A stretch of 64,000 nt of DNA from CAUZIZ01 sp965218775 (GTDB lineage: Bacteria > Acidobacteriota > UBA6911 > RPQK01 > JAJDTT01): NCBI GenBank assembly GCA_965218775.1, contig CBDCLS010000006.1:496001-560000 (forward strand). The letters run 5' to 3'. Made by a program: the position numbers and the translations under genes. Positions within the stretch are counted from its first letter, which is position 1. Every line of letters starts with the position of its first letter. Below the pieces are notes generated by a model that saw only the letters and a program-made list of their open reading frames with translations, did no database searches and was not told the DNA's origin. Positions 26,262 through 36,129 of the stretch are shown here, piece by piece.

Positions 26262-26412
26262 TTCGGGAGAGTGCAGGTCCCCGGTTGACTTGCTCCGCAA
26301 TCAGCCACAAGCTTTTCGTGGTCGCATGACCGCCGCGCGGAATGACTGCTTTTGGGCTGTTAGGGGTCGTTCATTTGACGTTTCCAGGGAAAATTTGAAC
26401 GTCCACTTCTAG
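26262..26412. repeat. R1 dispersed repeat (inverted long copy)
   Basis: Carries TCAGCCACAAGC, GTGGTCGCATGACC, then GGTCGTTCATTTGACG and GAACGTCCACTTCTAGGCG, the same blocks as 16797-16975 in reverse order. A GAGGCTGTGTGAAAA transposon-like tip follows at 26413. Confidence 0.6.
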
Positions 26413-26570
26413 GCGAGGCTGTGTGAAAACTCGGCATCGGTGGCCACCAGCGTGATGCCACTCCGACTACGACCGATCGCGTTTCAAAGTCGCGACTTTC
26501 GCCAAGATCAACTACCCGGATAGAGGGGAAGTAACCGGGAAAACGGTCGCACTGGAGTCGGAGGGGCTAG

Positions 26571-28260
26571 CCCGGATTTCTCAAAGCGAAAGCCGAAAGG
26601 GCGATTTTAGTCGATTTTTCGGCGCCGCTCTCGATTGAGGTGGTAGCTAAGAGCGGTGCCGAGTGCGACAGACGTCGGGAGGGCCATGTCCGGTGCCCAG
26701 AACCGGTTTTTCAGACACACCTCAGGCGCCTCAGTCGCAGGCGATTGGGATTTCCGATGTTCCTGGGCTCAACCCAGCTGTTGAAGCTGGGCCAAGGCTT
26801 GGGCGTAGAGTGTTTGGTAAGGATAACCCTCGCTCAGCGACAGGCTCACCCGTCGGACACTGACCCGAATCTGGCCCCCAATCTTCAACAGTTTGAGGCG
26901 GATCGTCTGGCATTGCGCCTTGGCCCACTGGGTCCCTTTCAAAGCGACACTCCTCAGCGTGTGCAGCAGATTATAGGCCACCGAAGAGAACCACAAGCGC
27001 AGCTGATTGCTCTTCATGCGGTGCGTCGAGGTCCGATCGGCAAACAGCTCTAGTTGCTGCTCCTTGATCCGATTCTCCGCTTCCCCTCGCGCGCAGTACA
27101 GCTGCTCGTACAGCTTTTGGGCGGGCCACCGCTTCGCTCCCAGCGAGGTGACGACAAAGCGGGGATTGGATCCCTTAGCCGTGGACTCGGCCTTGCCCAC
27201 CACTCGCCGCTCTTGACTCCAGCTTTTGCGCGTCTGGTAACGAAAGTCCTTATAGACTCGGGCGCTGCTGCCGCTCGCTTGTTGAAGCACCTGGGCCTGT
27301 TCCAGCTCCGACTCCAGGGCCCCCTCTAAGCGCTGATTGCGGGCCAGACCGAAGACGTAATCCACTCGATGCTCCTCACACCATTTCATCAACGCCTCGC
27401 GCGCAAAGCTGCTGTCCGCCCGCAGCGTAATGCGGACCTTCGGCCACTTCGCCCGCAGTTGTCCCACGATCCGCTCCATCTCCTGGACCGCTCCTTCGGA
27501 GCCATCCAGATTCGACACCCGTAGCTTGGCCCCCAGCACATACCCCTCGCAAAACACATACAGGGGCAGGTAGCAGTAACACCGGTAGTAGCCATGGTAG
27601 AAACGACCCTCCTGCTCTCCGTGCAGCGGATCATCCGTCGCATCCAGATCCAACACCAGCTCCTTGGGTTTACCGCCTCGCACCCGAATGAACTGCTCCA
27701 CCAAAAACGCTTCCACCGCCGCTTCATCCACCGGCGTCTTGCGATATTTATCCTGCGTCACCGAGGACAACTCCAAACGATTGAGTGTGCTCTTGCCGGC
27801 ACACGCCTTGCCCCGATCCGCTTCCGCTCGCCGATCCCTCCCCAAGGGATCTTCCTTGCCTACCAGCACCGCCATCAGCGGATCCGCCCGGAGCTCCTCA
27901 TGATCGTTGACATCCTCATAGCCCAGGGCCAGTCCATAAATCCGCTGTCCCACCAGTTCCTCCACACTGAACTCGGTGAAGCGAGGATCCCGCCGGTCCC
28001 CGAAGCAGGCGGCCAAGCCGCTAATGAACCCATAGCGGCTCTCCACCTCCCGTAACACCAGCCCTCCGGCGTCTGAGGTGATCTGTCCCCCGTTGAATTC
28101 TGCCTCGACTCGGCGCCCATCCAGCCCTTGAAACTCTAGCTTGGCAGCGATACACTCTGGGGTCATAGTAGTCAGCTCCTTGTGATTATTAAGTATCTGA
28201 TAACAAAGACTTTATACCACATTGAGCTGACTGTTTTTTCTCGTCCTTGAGAAATCCGGG
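26571..28260 (-). mobile_element. IS1380-family insertion sequence, CTAG duplication
   Basis: 1690 bp with perfect 14-bp inverted ends (CCCGGATTTCTCAA at 26571-26584; its complement at 28247-28260). A CTAG copy lies on each side (26567-26570 and 28261-28264). Four-base duplications are normal for IS1380. The interrupted DNA (26413-26566 plus 28265-28402) shows no recognisable gene. Confidence 0.92.
26769..28166 (-). CDS. IS1380-family transposase
   Basis: 465 residues beginning MTPECIAAKLEFQGLDGRRV, with the family opening NGGQITSDAGGLVLREVE. Catalytic acids are in LVLDLDATDDPLHG, ITLRADSSFAREALM and RGEAENRIKEQQLELF. Length is normal and the frame intact. Its C-terminus (IRVSVRRVSLSLSEGYPYQT) is also family-typical. 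Confidence 0.93.
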   Translation of the reverse strand: MTPECIAAKLEFQGLDGRRVEAEFNGGQITSDAGGLVLREVESRYGFISGLAACFGDRRDPRFTEFSVEELVGQRIYGLALGYEDVNDHEELRADPLMAVLVGKEDPLGRDRRAEADRGKACAGKSTLNRLELSSVTQDKYRKTPVDEAAVEAFLVEQFIRVRGGKPKELVLDLDATDDPLHGEQEGRFYHGYYRCYCYLPLYVFCEGYVLGAKLRVSNLDGSEGAVQEMERIVGQLRAKWPKVRITLRADSSFAREALMKWCEEHRVDYVFGLARNQRLEGALESELEQAQVLQQASGSSARVYKDFRYQTRKSWSQERRVVGKAESTAKGSNPRFVVTSLGAKRWPAQKLYEQLYCARGEAENRIKEQQLELFADRTSTHRMKSNQLRLWFSSVAYNLLHTLRSVALKGTQWAKAQCQTIRLKLLKIGGQIRVSVRRVSLSLSEGYPYQTLYAQALAQLQQLG

Positions 28261-28402
28261 CTAGATATCATCTGGTTTTTCCCAGGAAGGGCTAACGATG
28301 ACGGGATTCATCCAGGGTGAGAGTCTTCCCTGAGACTTAAGATATGTTTACTGGCGATTTGGGGGTCGTTGAGCGTCAAATGTACAAGCAGCAGAGGTCA
28401 AA

Positions 28403-29446
28403 ATGAATCGACGGGATTTTCTCAAAGGTACGGCAGTGGCCGGGCTTATTTCGAGAATTGGAGTTGCTGAGGACGTGAGCGCCAGGCCCATCAAATGGAC
28501 AATCCATACAAACAATCCTGTCATACGTCCGGGCCAGATCAACCCAGGGCTGGACGACCGACGGGCCGGGGCTGCCCATGTCATTCAGTTGGGCGACACA
28601 TATCGCATGTACTATTGGGGATCGGGAAACAAAGGCAACGTGATCTGTATGGCCGAGACATCCGTGGCGAAGCCGAACAACTGGCGGGGGCTCGGACACG
28701 TTCTGGCCCCCCAGCCTGAGACACAGCACAATTCCGGCGGTCCATCATTTCCGCACGTCGTCCCGCTGGACAAAAGCCACTGGCTCATGTTCTTCTGCGC
28801 GTGGGGCAGAAAACGGGACGACGGAAAACTCCCCAACACGACTTGCCTGGCCGAGAGTTCCGATGGCGGTATCACATGGAAATATCACGGCAACGAGCCG
28901 ATCATCCCGAACGACAAGCCCTACGACCGCGACGGTGCAGGCAGTTGCTGGGTTGTGAAGACGGAAAACGAGTTCCGGATGTACTACACGGCCATCGCCG
29001 AGTACTTCCAGAAGCCCGACGGTGTCAGGACCGGTCACGGCAATGTGATTCCTCGTATCGGCATTGGCTACATGGTCAGCACCGACGGACTGACGTGGAA
29101 GAAGCCGCTCGATGATTTCCTCGTCAAGCCCAGGCTCGCAGAGACGCGTCCCTACAACTACATCGCCAGCAAGCCCTGCGTGATCCGCGATGGCAATCTG
29201 TGGCGGATGTGGGTCAGCACGTTCGGTCATGCCTACAGGGTCAGGAGCCTCGTGTCACGGGACGGGATCGAGTGGAGCTGGGTCGAAAGCGGTGAGGACG
29301 GCGACCTCGGCATCGGCAAGCTACGAGCGTTCGATGACCACCAGAGGTGTTATGCTTGTGTGGTGAAGCATGCATCCGAGTACCGCTGTTGGTACACGGC
29401 CAACGGCTTTGGCCAGACTGGCATGGGATACGCTACGGGCACTTAG
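28403..29446 (+). CDS. Exported GH32-like propeller protein (paralogue 2, short)
   Basis: 347 residues with a twin-arginine signal (MNRRDFLKGTAVAGLISRIG). The body is a single five-bladed glycosidase-like propeller: NPVIRPGQINPGLDDRRAGA, IQLGDTYRMYYWGSGNKG, ESSDGGITWKYHGNEPI, VSTDGLTWKKPLDDFLV. It lacks the C-terminal sandwich of the other window paralogues, and the Tat signal implies export after folding. It is followed directly by the AAC(3)-like gene, whose start may overlap its end, so co-expression is possible. Substrate unknown. Confidence 0.75.
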   Translation: MNRRDFLKGTAVAGLISRIGVAEDVSARPIKWTIHTNNPVIRPGQINPGLDDRRAGAAHVIQLGDTYRMYYWGSGNKGNVICMAETSVAKPNNWRGLGHVLAPQPETQHNSGGPSFPHVVPLDKSHWLMFFCAWGRKRDDGKLPNTTCLAESSDGGITWKYHGNEPIIPNDKPYDRDGAGSCWVVKTENEFRMYYTAIAEYFQKPDGVRTGHGNVIPRIGIGYMVSTDGLTWKKPLDDFLVKPRLAETRPYNYIASKPCVIRDGNLWRMWVSTFGHAYRVRSLVSRDGIEWSWVESGEDGDLGIGKLRAFDDHQRCYACVVKHASEYRCWYTANGFGQTGMGYATGT

Positions 29447-30130
29447 TACTACAGCGCCTCATTTGGCGCTCTACTTCGGTTCCGCAATTCGTTGCGGCGT
29501 CTTTGTTCGTGACACAGCTTTGCGATTCAATCCCGGTTTGTTTGCATGCATCGTTCAGCTCATTTGGCCCAGTCCAAGGAGGACCAGCAACCGCAATCGA
29601 TGCGTTCCTGGAGGCTGGATGTACGATTCTCGTTCCAACCTTTTCCTTCGACTTCAGCATCCCGCCACCGATCGATATGCGACCCAAGCGTAACGGGTGG
29701 GACTACCAACAGACCCATCCCGCGTCGGACAGGAGAATACGACATGTATTTTCGACGGACTCCAATGAGATCAGCCAAGACGCCATGGGAACGATCCCGA
29801 CAGCGGTTCTGAGCCGGCCAGGCCGCGTTCGTGGAAACCATCCCCTATGTTCTTTCGCTGCTATCGGGCCCATGGCAGAAGCCCTAACAATGACCCAGAC
29901 TGGAGTCGATGTTTTCGCACCGCTGCGTGCCCTTGCCAGGGCTTGCGGACGTGTTGTCCTCATGGGTTTGGGTCTTGGCAGGATGACCCTGCTGCATGCG
30001 GCTGAGGAACTGGCTGGCCGACGACCATTCATCCGTTGGGCCAACGGAGCCAATGGAAAGGCGATGGCTGTGACAATGGGAGGATGTAGTGATGGATTTG
30101 AACAACTCGAATCAATCCTGGCTCCACTAG
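29446..30130 (+). pseudogene. AAC(3)-type aminoglycoside N-acetyltransferase, 5' portion (split by IS)
   Basis: Translates as PVCLHASFSSFGPVQGGPAT, FLEAGCTILVPTFSFDF, GNHPLCSFAAIGPMAEALT and RVVLMGLGLGRMTLLHAAEE, the core of the AAC(3) acetyl-CoA-dependent family. Known members acetylate the 3-amino group of aminoglycosides; environmental homologues may have other substrates. The IS at 30131 cuts it ~25 codons after the GGCSDGFEQL block. Excising the IS and one CTAG joins it in frame to 32229-32464. The first ~20 codons are unclear: a neighbouring frame (ALRFNPG) resembles the expected N-terminus, so a frameshift or non-ATG start is possible. Confidence 0.7.
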
Positions 30131-32224
30131 CCTGGATTCCCATAGCGTACCTCAGAACTAACGAACCATAAAGCGCTGTCCACGGCCAGATCCGGGGGGT
30201 TGTGGGTGGCCCGGTCGCTCCACGAAGGGCCTGAGGGATCTATCCGGGGACAGGCACACCCTTGTAGTTTGAAGTCAAAAGTTAGCTCTATGGAGGATCT
30301 TTAGTGAACGATCCACATAGTTATAGAAAACGCTTTTCCGTGGATTTTCCCGGTATAAGTCCTGGAGTTAGATCCTTGGATTCCCACTCTTGAAAATGTC
30401 AGATCTATTTGACATAGTGGGTCTGTGATAAAGAGTCCAGATAAAGACTTAACACAGTGGGCTCGCTACTTCCTGCAGCCCGCCAACTCCACCCAGCGGC
30501 AATACGAGGCTTTGCGGGCCTATTTCGTCGAAGGGCTCCCCTCTCCGGAGGCGGCTCGGCGCTTCGGCTACACTGCGGGCAGCTTCCGGGTGCTGTGCCA
30601 TCAGTTCCGCCAGAACCCTCAGCGGAGCTTCTTTGTGCCGCCCCCGAAGGGACCGGGGGCCTCGCCGGAGAAGGACACTCGCCGCCAGAAGATCGTCGCC
30701 CTGCGCAAGCAAAACCTCTCGATCTACGACATCGCCGACGCCTTACGAGAGAGCGGAGCCCCCTTGAGTCCTTCGGCCATCTCCGTGATTCTGACCGAGG
30801 AGGGCTTTGCCGCGCTGCCCCGGCGCCGGGACGAGGAGCGCCCGGATCGGCTGCGCCCCACGGCGGCCGAGGTGGCTGACGTGCGCCACCTGGAGCTGAG
30901 CCCCCGAGACTTCCACACCAAGTTCGGCGGTCTGTTTCTGTTTCTGCCTTGGTTGATCCCCATGTCGCTGGATCAGCTGCTGCAGGGGGCTGGGTTTCCG
31001 GGCTCGGAGATGATTCCCGCCGGGGCGGCCCTACGGGCCCTGCTGGCGCTGAAGCTCTTCGACAACACCCGCCACAGCCATTTCATGAGCCACGTCTTCG
31101 ATCCGGGCCCGCCTCTGTTTGCCGGTCTCAATTGCCTGCCCAAGCGTTCTTTTCTGACCGAGTACAGTTGCCGCGTTGATCCGCCCGCCTACCCCCGACT
31201 CATGAGCACCTGGTTTGACGCCGTCACCACCCAGGGGCTGGGCTGGGGCGAGTCCTTGCACCTGGACTTTCATACCATCCCCTTTCACGGCGAGGACGCC
31301 TTGCTGCAAACTCACTACGTGTCCAAACGCAGCCGACGCCAGAAGGGCGTGCTGGCCTTCCTGGCCGCCGATGCCCACACCCGCGTCTTCTGCTATGCCA
31401 ACGCCCAGGTTCGCCGAGAGGATCAAGCCCAGGAGATCTTGCGCTTCGTGGACTACTGGAAGGAGCACACGGGGCGCTATCCGGGCGAGTTGCTCTTCGA
31501 CTCCAAGCTGACCGTCTACGCCCAGCTCCACGAACTCAACCGCCGAGAGATTGACTTCATCACCTTGAGGCGCCGCTCCCGCTCCATGCTCGAGGCCGCC
31601 CGCCAGTGCCCCCTTTCCGCTTGGCGGCAGCTGCAGCTCAAGCGGGTGACGCGGGCGTTTCGAACGCCTCGAGTCCTGGACCAGACGATCGCTCTGCGTG
31701 CCTATGAGGGACCGCTGCGCCAGCTGATCGTCGCCGGTCTGGGCCATGAAGACCCCACCTTTCTGCTGACCAATCAGCTGCGCCGCTCCCCGGCCACCTT
31801 GATTGAGCGCTACGCCCAGCGCATGCTCATCGAAAATCAGATCGCCGATGGGATCGACTTTTTCCACATGGACGCACTCTCTTCGGCCGTGCCCCTGAAT
31901 GTCAGCTGCGATCTGCTGCTGACCTTGATGGCCAGCAGCCTCTATCGGCTCTTCGCCCAGCGCATTGGCAATGGCTACGAACAGGCCAAGTCCCGCCACC
32001 TGTTCCGGGACTTCATTGACGCGGTCGCTCGGGTCAGCGTGACCCCAGAGGAAATTCAAGTCCGCTTCCAGAAGCGCGCCCACAACCCCTTGCTTCGGGC
32101 CGCCGGATTTGCCAGCATGAACTCGGTCATCCCCTGGCTAGGCGGCAAACGCCTCCGCATCCTCCTCGGGGAAGCCCTGTAATGTTAGCTCTACTCGAAA
32201 CCTATCTCGCCGTGGGAATCCAGG
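30131..32224 (+). mobile_element. 2.1-kb insertion sequence in the AAC(3) gene, CTAG duplication
   Basis: Inverted ends begin CCTGGATTCCCA (left 30131; right complement ending 32224), with flanking CTAG copies at 30127-30130 and 32225-32228. Same architecture and length as the IS at 2642-4741 but clearly diverged, so it is a second element of the family rather than a recent copy. Confidence 0.9.
30425..32182 (+). CDS. DDE transposase (585 aa) of the split-AAC(3) IS
   Basis: Closely follows the 2907 transposase throughout: STQRQYEALRAYFVEGLPSP, FGYTAGSFRVLCHQFRQ at the N-terminal helix-turn-helix; LHLDFHTIPFHG, ELLFDSKLTVYAQL and RMLIENQIADGIDFFHMDAL around the presumed catalytic acids. It starts at GTG 30425, about 300 bp inside the left end, a long leader also present in the relative. 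The frame is intact. Confidence 0.88.
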   Translation: MIKSPDKDLTQWARYFLQPANSTQRQYEALRAYFVEGLPSPEAARRFGYTAGSFRVLCHQFRQNPQRSFFVPPPKGPGASPEKDTRRQKIVALRKQNLSIYDIADALRESGAPLSPSAISVILTEEGFAALPRRRDEERPDRLRPTAAEVADVRHLELSPRDFHTKFGGLFLFLPWLIPMSLDQLLQGAGFPGSEMIPAGAALRALLALKLFDNTRHSHFMSHVFDPGPPLFAGLNCLPKRSFLTEYSCRVDPPAYPRLMSTWFDAVTTQGLGWGESLHLDFHTIPFHGEDALLQTHYVSKRSRRQKGVLAFLAADAHTRVFCYANAQVRREDQAQEILRFVDYWKEHTGRYPGELLFDSKLTVYAQLHELNRREIDFITLRRRSRSMLEAARQCPLSAWRQLQLKRVTRAFRTPRVLDQTIALRAYEGPLRQLIVAGLGHEDPTFLLTNQLRRSPATLIERYAQRMLIENQIADGIDFFHMDALSSAVPLNVSCDLLLTLMASSLYRLFAQRIGNGYEQAKSRHLFRDFIDAVARVSVTPEEIQVRFQKRAHNPLLRAAGFASMNSVIPWLGGKRLRILLGEAL

Positions 32225-32464
32225 CTAGGAGTGTCAAGACGCGTTGGTCAGAGTCTGTGGCACGTATTCCCGGCCAGCGAGACATTGAACCTTGCCAGTC
32301 GAACCGTCCGCGAGAATCCGGAGATTACAAGGTGCGCCGATCCCACATGTGGGCGCTGCCCCGATCAGGTTCTGGGTGGCCCGACAGGCTTCGAGGAACT
32401 CGTACCAAGGCTCTCGTCTTCAGATGCAGAGCTGAGCTCGGCTTCTACCGAGGAGACTAGCTGA
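32225..32464 (+). pseudogene. AAC(3)-type acetyltransferase, 3' portion
   Basis: Reads VFPASETLNLASRTVRENPE, ITRCADPTCGRCPDQVLGGP, the C-terminal helix and Cys-rich tail seen in AAC(3) proteins, ending in an acidic, Ser-rich stretch. It has no start of its own; the join with 30130 is in frame (APL-GVSRRV), giving ~307 codons in total. Confidence 0.7.
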
Positions 32465-32500
32465 TCCCAGACCTATGGAACGCTGTTAATCTACGACGAC

Positions 32501-32770
32501 ATGAAGGCGGCCTGGAGGAATTGGCTCGAGGTCCTTCACTCCACTCTTCACGCTCACGGTTGCAGTTGCTCTCAGGAGGCCTTGGCCCAGCGCTGCGATG
32601 GGTTCTTCAGCAGCGAAGAGCCAGCGGCAAGAGACGATCTGACTATACTCGAGTGCCGGCTAGCGCGCTTGGGACATCAACTGGGTCTGAAGCTGGCACA
32701 CGCAGAATTGAAGGACCTCGCCGACTCGAGGGCCTTTTCAAGGTCATCTTCGACTTTGCATTCAGGGTTT
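32501..32770 (+). pseudogene. Fragment of a HAD-like hydrolase
   Basis: The segment MKAAWRNWLEVLHSTLHAHG, then CDGFFSSEEPAARDDLTILE and LARLGHQLGLKLAHAELKDL resembles the helical cap region of a HAD-superfamily protein. It is preceded by LLIYDD, which may be the remains of the catalytic Asp motif. The frame continues past ~32760 into unrelated sequence. Identification is tentative. Confidence 0.35.
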
Positions 32771-33139
32771 CTCGGCAATGAACTGATTCATCCGGTACAG
32801 TTCCACGTACCCGTCCGCGATCGACATGTAGTGCTCAAGCGCTGCAAGGTGTCGGTCGATGGCGGCTTCTGTCGCTACCCCCCGATGAGGCTGCAACCCA
32901 GGGTCAAGATTCGAGTGTCCCGGGATAGCCATGGAAGGAGAAGGAAGAGAAAGGGCAGCGAGATGCGGCACAATGTCCTCCGAATGCGGATCTACCGGCT
33001 TGGCTGTTCTTGATGCAGCACTATCGCCTACCCACTCGTGCGCGGGCGTGCTACGCGACCTGGGTATGCTGGGATGAGGCAAAATCGAACCCTCATCCGT
33101 GGTGGTGATCTCAGCGGTCTCGACTCTCGCTCTACCCAT
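32762..33139 (-). CDS. Hypothetical frame, uncertain
   Basis: A 125-codon frame whose C-terminal third (AIDRHLAALEHYMSIADGYVE then LYRMNQFIAEKP) looks like genuine helical protein, while the N-terminal part is low-complexity. It might be the tail of a truncated gene. No family recognised. The remainder to 33182 is the leader of the next gene. Confidence 0.25.
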   Translation of the reverse strand: MGRARVETAEITTTDEGSILPHPSIPRSRSTPAHEWVGDSAASRTAKPVDPHSEDIVPHLAALSLPSPSMAIPGHSNLDPGLQPHRGVATEAAIDRHLAALEHYMSIADGYVELYRMNQFIAEKP

Positions 33140-33182
33140 CTGCTAGTTTCCTGACCCGGACGGAGGACCCGGGAGCAAAAAA

Positions 33183-35990
33183 ATGTTGAATCCTAGAAGT
33201 TTGTTTATGTGTATTTGCCTGGCGGCTGTGTGTTTTCTTATGTATTCTCAGCCAGCAGCGGGTAAGGCGCCCGAAGATGTTGGACCGCGCCAGATCGGTT
33301 CGCGGCTGGAGCTGTTCGTCGACGACTGGCTAATCGACAAGATGGACGGCGTAGAGCTAGAGCTTCAAAGGCCTGTTGACGCCGGCAAGGCGGTGGAATT
33401 GAACCAGCCATGGGAAGGACGCCACAGTATCGTCCTGTCCCTTTTGAAGGATGGCGGGAAGTACCGGATGTATTACCGGGCCGGCACCTACGGGGGAGGT
33501 AAGCCCTTCGCCCTTTGCTACGCCGAGAGCAAAGACGGCATCCACTGGACCAAACCGGACCTGGGTATCTACGAGTTCGACGGGAGCAAGAAGAATAACA
33601 TCACATACCTGGGGGACACTTTCCATTGTTTCAAGGACGAGAATCCCAACGAGCCGGCGGAGCGGCGTTACAAGGGCCTGCGATACGGCAAAGACTCGTC
33701 CGAGGCCGTGGGGCTTGGGGTCATGGTTTCGCCCGATGGGCTCAACTGGAAGTGGTGGCGCGACGCCGTTAAGGAGCCGGTCATCATCGGTGGGCCGTTG
33801 GACACGATCAACACGGCCCTGTGGGATCCCCGGCGCAAGTTGTATCTGGCGTTCTTACGGAACTGGGTGACCAAATCAAAGGGATTCGGCGTGCCTCCCG
33901 ATCTGGATTCCCCGCCAAGCCAATACCATGGCTGGTGGGTGAAGCCGGACTTCATCCGCACCATCACCGTGGCCACGTCGAAAGATTTCTTGAGCTGGTC
34001 GAGGCAGCAGTGGGCGATCGACGGTAAGAGCACCCCGATAGACAATTTGTACACCAATGCAGTGGCAGCGTATTTCCGGGCTCCGCATATCTATACGGCC
34101 TTCCCGATGCGTTTTGTCCCTAGTCGTAAGGTCATACCCGGTTGGCCCAAAAAAGGCTGCTCGGATGCCATATTCATGAGCAGCCGGGACGGCCTGCACT
34201 GGGATCGACGCTTTATGGAGGCCTTCATTCGTCCCGGTCCGGACCAGGGAAACTGGACGGATCGAAACCTGATAACCGCACCCGGCGTAATACAGACGGG
34301 CCCGGCCGAGATGTCCGTCTATTATACAAGCCACTACGGGCACGACGATAACCATTTGCGGCGTGGGACATTGAGGCTGGACGGTTTTGTCTCGGTCAAG
34401 GCTGACTATAATGGTGGGGAGTTCGTCACGAAACCATTGGTCTTTTCGGGTACGGACAAGCACGAAACGGTCTTGCTGATCAACTACTCGACGTCCGCGG
34501 TCGGCAGTGTGCAAGTTGAAATCCAGGATGCCGCCGGTTCGGCTATCGCGGGCTACGCTCTTGGCGATGCATTGGAGATTGTCGGCGATCAGATCGAGCG
34601 TGTCGTAAGCTGGAAGGGCGGCTCTGACGTCGGCAGCCTGGCCGGCAAACCGATTCGGCTACGGTTTGTGATGAAAGACGCAGACTTGTACTCAATCCGG
34701 TTCGGGCTCAATAACGATCCCTCGCTCAGTCTCAGGTTGGGAGCCTCCGTGCCGACGAAGCGCTCACCGGTCGGGGAGCTCTTTTACGATGGCGACATAG
34801 CGGAGATCCTCGTGTACGACAGGGTGCTCCCGCCTGAGCAGGTGAACGAGGCAGGTTCCTATCTGGAGACGAAGTACGGCCTGGACACGGCGTACAACCC
34901 GGCCGGTCCCGCGGCGGAGCCGCCCCGGTCGGGATTGGAAATATGGTTGAAGGCCGACGCGATCGAGGGAATGAAAGACGGGGGAGCCGTGCGGGAGTGG
35001 CCGAACAGCGCTGCAGGGAAGGCAATGGCGAAGGCCGAGCAGACGAGCCCGGAGCGCCGGTTGAAGTATCATGCGAACGTCATAGACAGCCTGCCGGTTG
35101 TGCGGGGGAGGAGGTTTGGTGCGAAGGTTCCTCAGGACGGCACGTTCATGGAGCTGGTTGCGACCAATGGCGGCGGCGTGACTCTGGCGCACCTGTGCGA
35201 CCCCGGCATGACGGTATTGGCGGTATTGAAGCCCGCCAGGGGATTGAGCAACGTGCTTCTACAGAATCTGGCAGAGACGTTCGTCCTGGACGCGGGGAAG
35301 GATGCGTGCCTGTTCAGTCGGAGGGGGAGATACATACTCGGCGGGGATAGCGACTCGCCGGGGTTCAGGATTTTGGCCGTCACGGCCTCGAACATGCTCT
35401 TTGCGGGACAGCCCAATGACGTGCGCTTCTTTGTTGACGGGCAGGCAAAGCCGTCGAGGGTGCCTACGGTGGCGCTGAAGCCCCTGGCAGAGCGACCGGG
35501 GAGACTTTTTTACGAGGAGGACTTCACTACGCAGCGGTACCGTTTCACCACCCGGCACACCAATGCGCACCATCTGGAGTTGGTGCCCGGCTCTGTATGG
35601 GTGCGCATGCGGCCGGGCGGGGCGAGTCCTGTGTTTATCTGGCGGGTTGAAGGCGACCGGCCTGTCCGGAACATCCTCGTGCAGGTGAAGGGTCAGGCGA
35701 ATACCGTGAACCTGGTCACGGACCACCACCTTGACGTGTCCACCGACGGGAAGAAGTGGTCGCATGGAGTGAGCGCGAGCAGCTTCAAGCACAACGCGAG
35801 CGGATGGTCCATGCACTACGACCCTCCGTTGACCGTCGACCTTTCGGGCAAAGCCGAGTTTACAGCGGTAAAGGAGTTCTATGTGCGCCTGCGCATGAAT
35901 GCGGGAGACTGGAAGGAAATGCACCCGTATCCATCGGGGATGATCTCCAGCATTCGAATTGAGGCCGATTTTCTGCAGAAAGATGAATAG
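33183..35990 (+). CDS. Large secreted GH32-like propeller with C-terminal lectin-like domains (paralogue 3)
   Basis: 935 residues with a signal peptide (FMCICLAAVCFLMYSQPAAG). Residues ~35-510 form the propeller plus sandwich module shared with the 37701 and 48032 proteins (IGSRLELFVDDWLIDKMDGV, YAESKDGIHWTKPDLG, SRDGLHWDRRFMEAFIRPG, RLRFVMKDADLYSIRFG). Only this copy continues: a partial LamG-like strand (GDIAEILVYDRVLPPEQVNE), a second lectin-like block (SGLEIWLKADAIEGMKDGG) and a final beta-sandwich (FIWRVEGDRPVRNILVQVKG). The extension suggests extra carbohydrate binding. Lower-case codon habits match its neighbours; no operon partner. Confidence 0.78.
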   Translation: MLNPRSLFMCICLAAVCFLMYSQPAAGKAPEDVGPRQIGSRLELFVDDWLIDKMDGVELELQRPVDAGKAVELNQPWEGRHSIVLSLLKDGGKYRMYYRAGTYGGGKPFALCYAESKDGIHWTKPDLGIYEFDGSKKNNITYLGDTFHCFKDENPNEPAERRYKGLRYGKDSSEAVGLGVMVSPDGLNWKWWRDAVKEPVIIGGPLDTINTALWDPRRKLYLAFLRNWVTKSKGFGVPPDLDSPPSQYHGWWVKPDFIRTITVATSKDFLSWSRQQWAIDGKSTPIDNLYTNAVAAYFRAPHIYTAFPMRFVPSRKVIPGWPKKGCSDAIFMSSRDGLHWDRRFMEAFIRPGPDQGNWTDRNLITAPGVIQTGPAEMSVYYTSHYGHDDNHLRRGTLRLDGFVSVKADYNGGEFVTKPLVFSGTDKHETVLLINYSTSAVGSVQVEIQDAAGSAIAGYALGDALEIVGDQIERVVSWKGGSDVGSLAGKPIRLRFVMKDADLYSIRFGLNNDPSLSLRLGASVPTKRSPVGELFYDGDIAEILVYDRVLPPEQVNEAGSYLETKYGLDTAYNPAGPAAEPPRSGLEIWLKADAIEGMKDGGAVREWPNSAAGKAMAKAEQTSPERRLKYHANVIDSLPVVRGRRFGAKVPQDGTFMELVATNGGGVTLAHLCDPGMTVLAVLKPARGLSNVLLQNLAETFVLDAGKDACLFSRRGRYILGGDSDSPGFRILAVTASNMLFAGQPNDVRFFVDGQAKPSRVPTVALKPLAERPGRLFYEEDFTTQRYRFTTRHTNAHHLELVPGSVWVRMRPGGASPVFIWRVEGDRPVRNILVQVKGQANTVNLVTDHHLDVSTDGKKWSHGVSASSFKHNASGWSMHYDPPLTVDLSGKAEFTAVKEFYVRLRMNAGDWKEMHPYPSGMISSIRIEADFLQKDE

Positions 35991-36129
35991 GACAGTATCT
36001 CGAAGGCGCCGGGCAATTCGTCCGGTGGAACCCGTCATTCAGGAACGGCGCATCAGAAAGTGCGGGAGGCCTGCGAGATCATGGGGTTTGCTGGCGTCGA
36101 GATGCAACCGGGGGCTGACTGAGAAAGGG

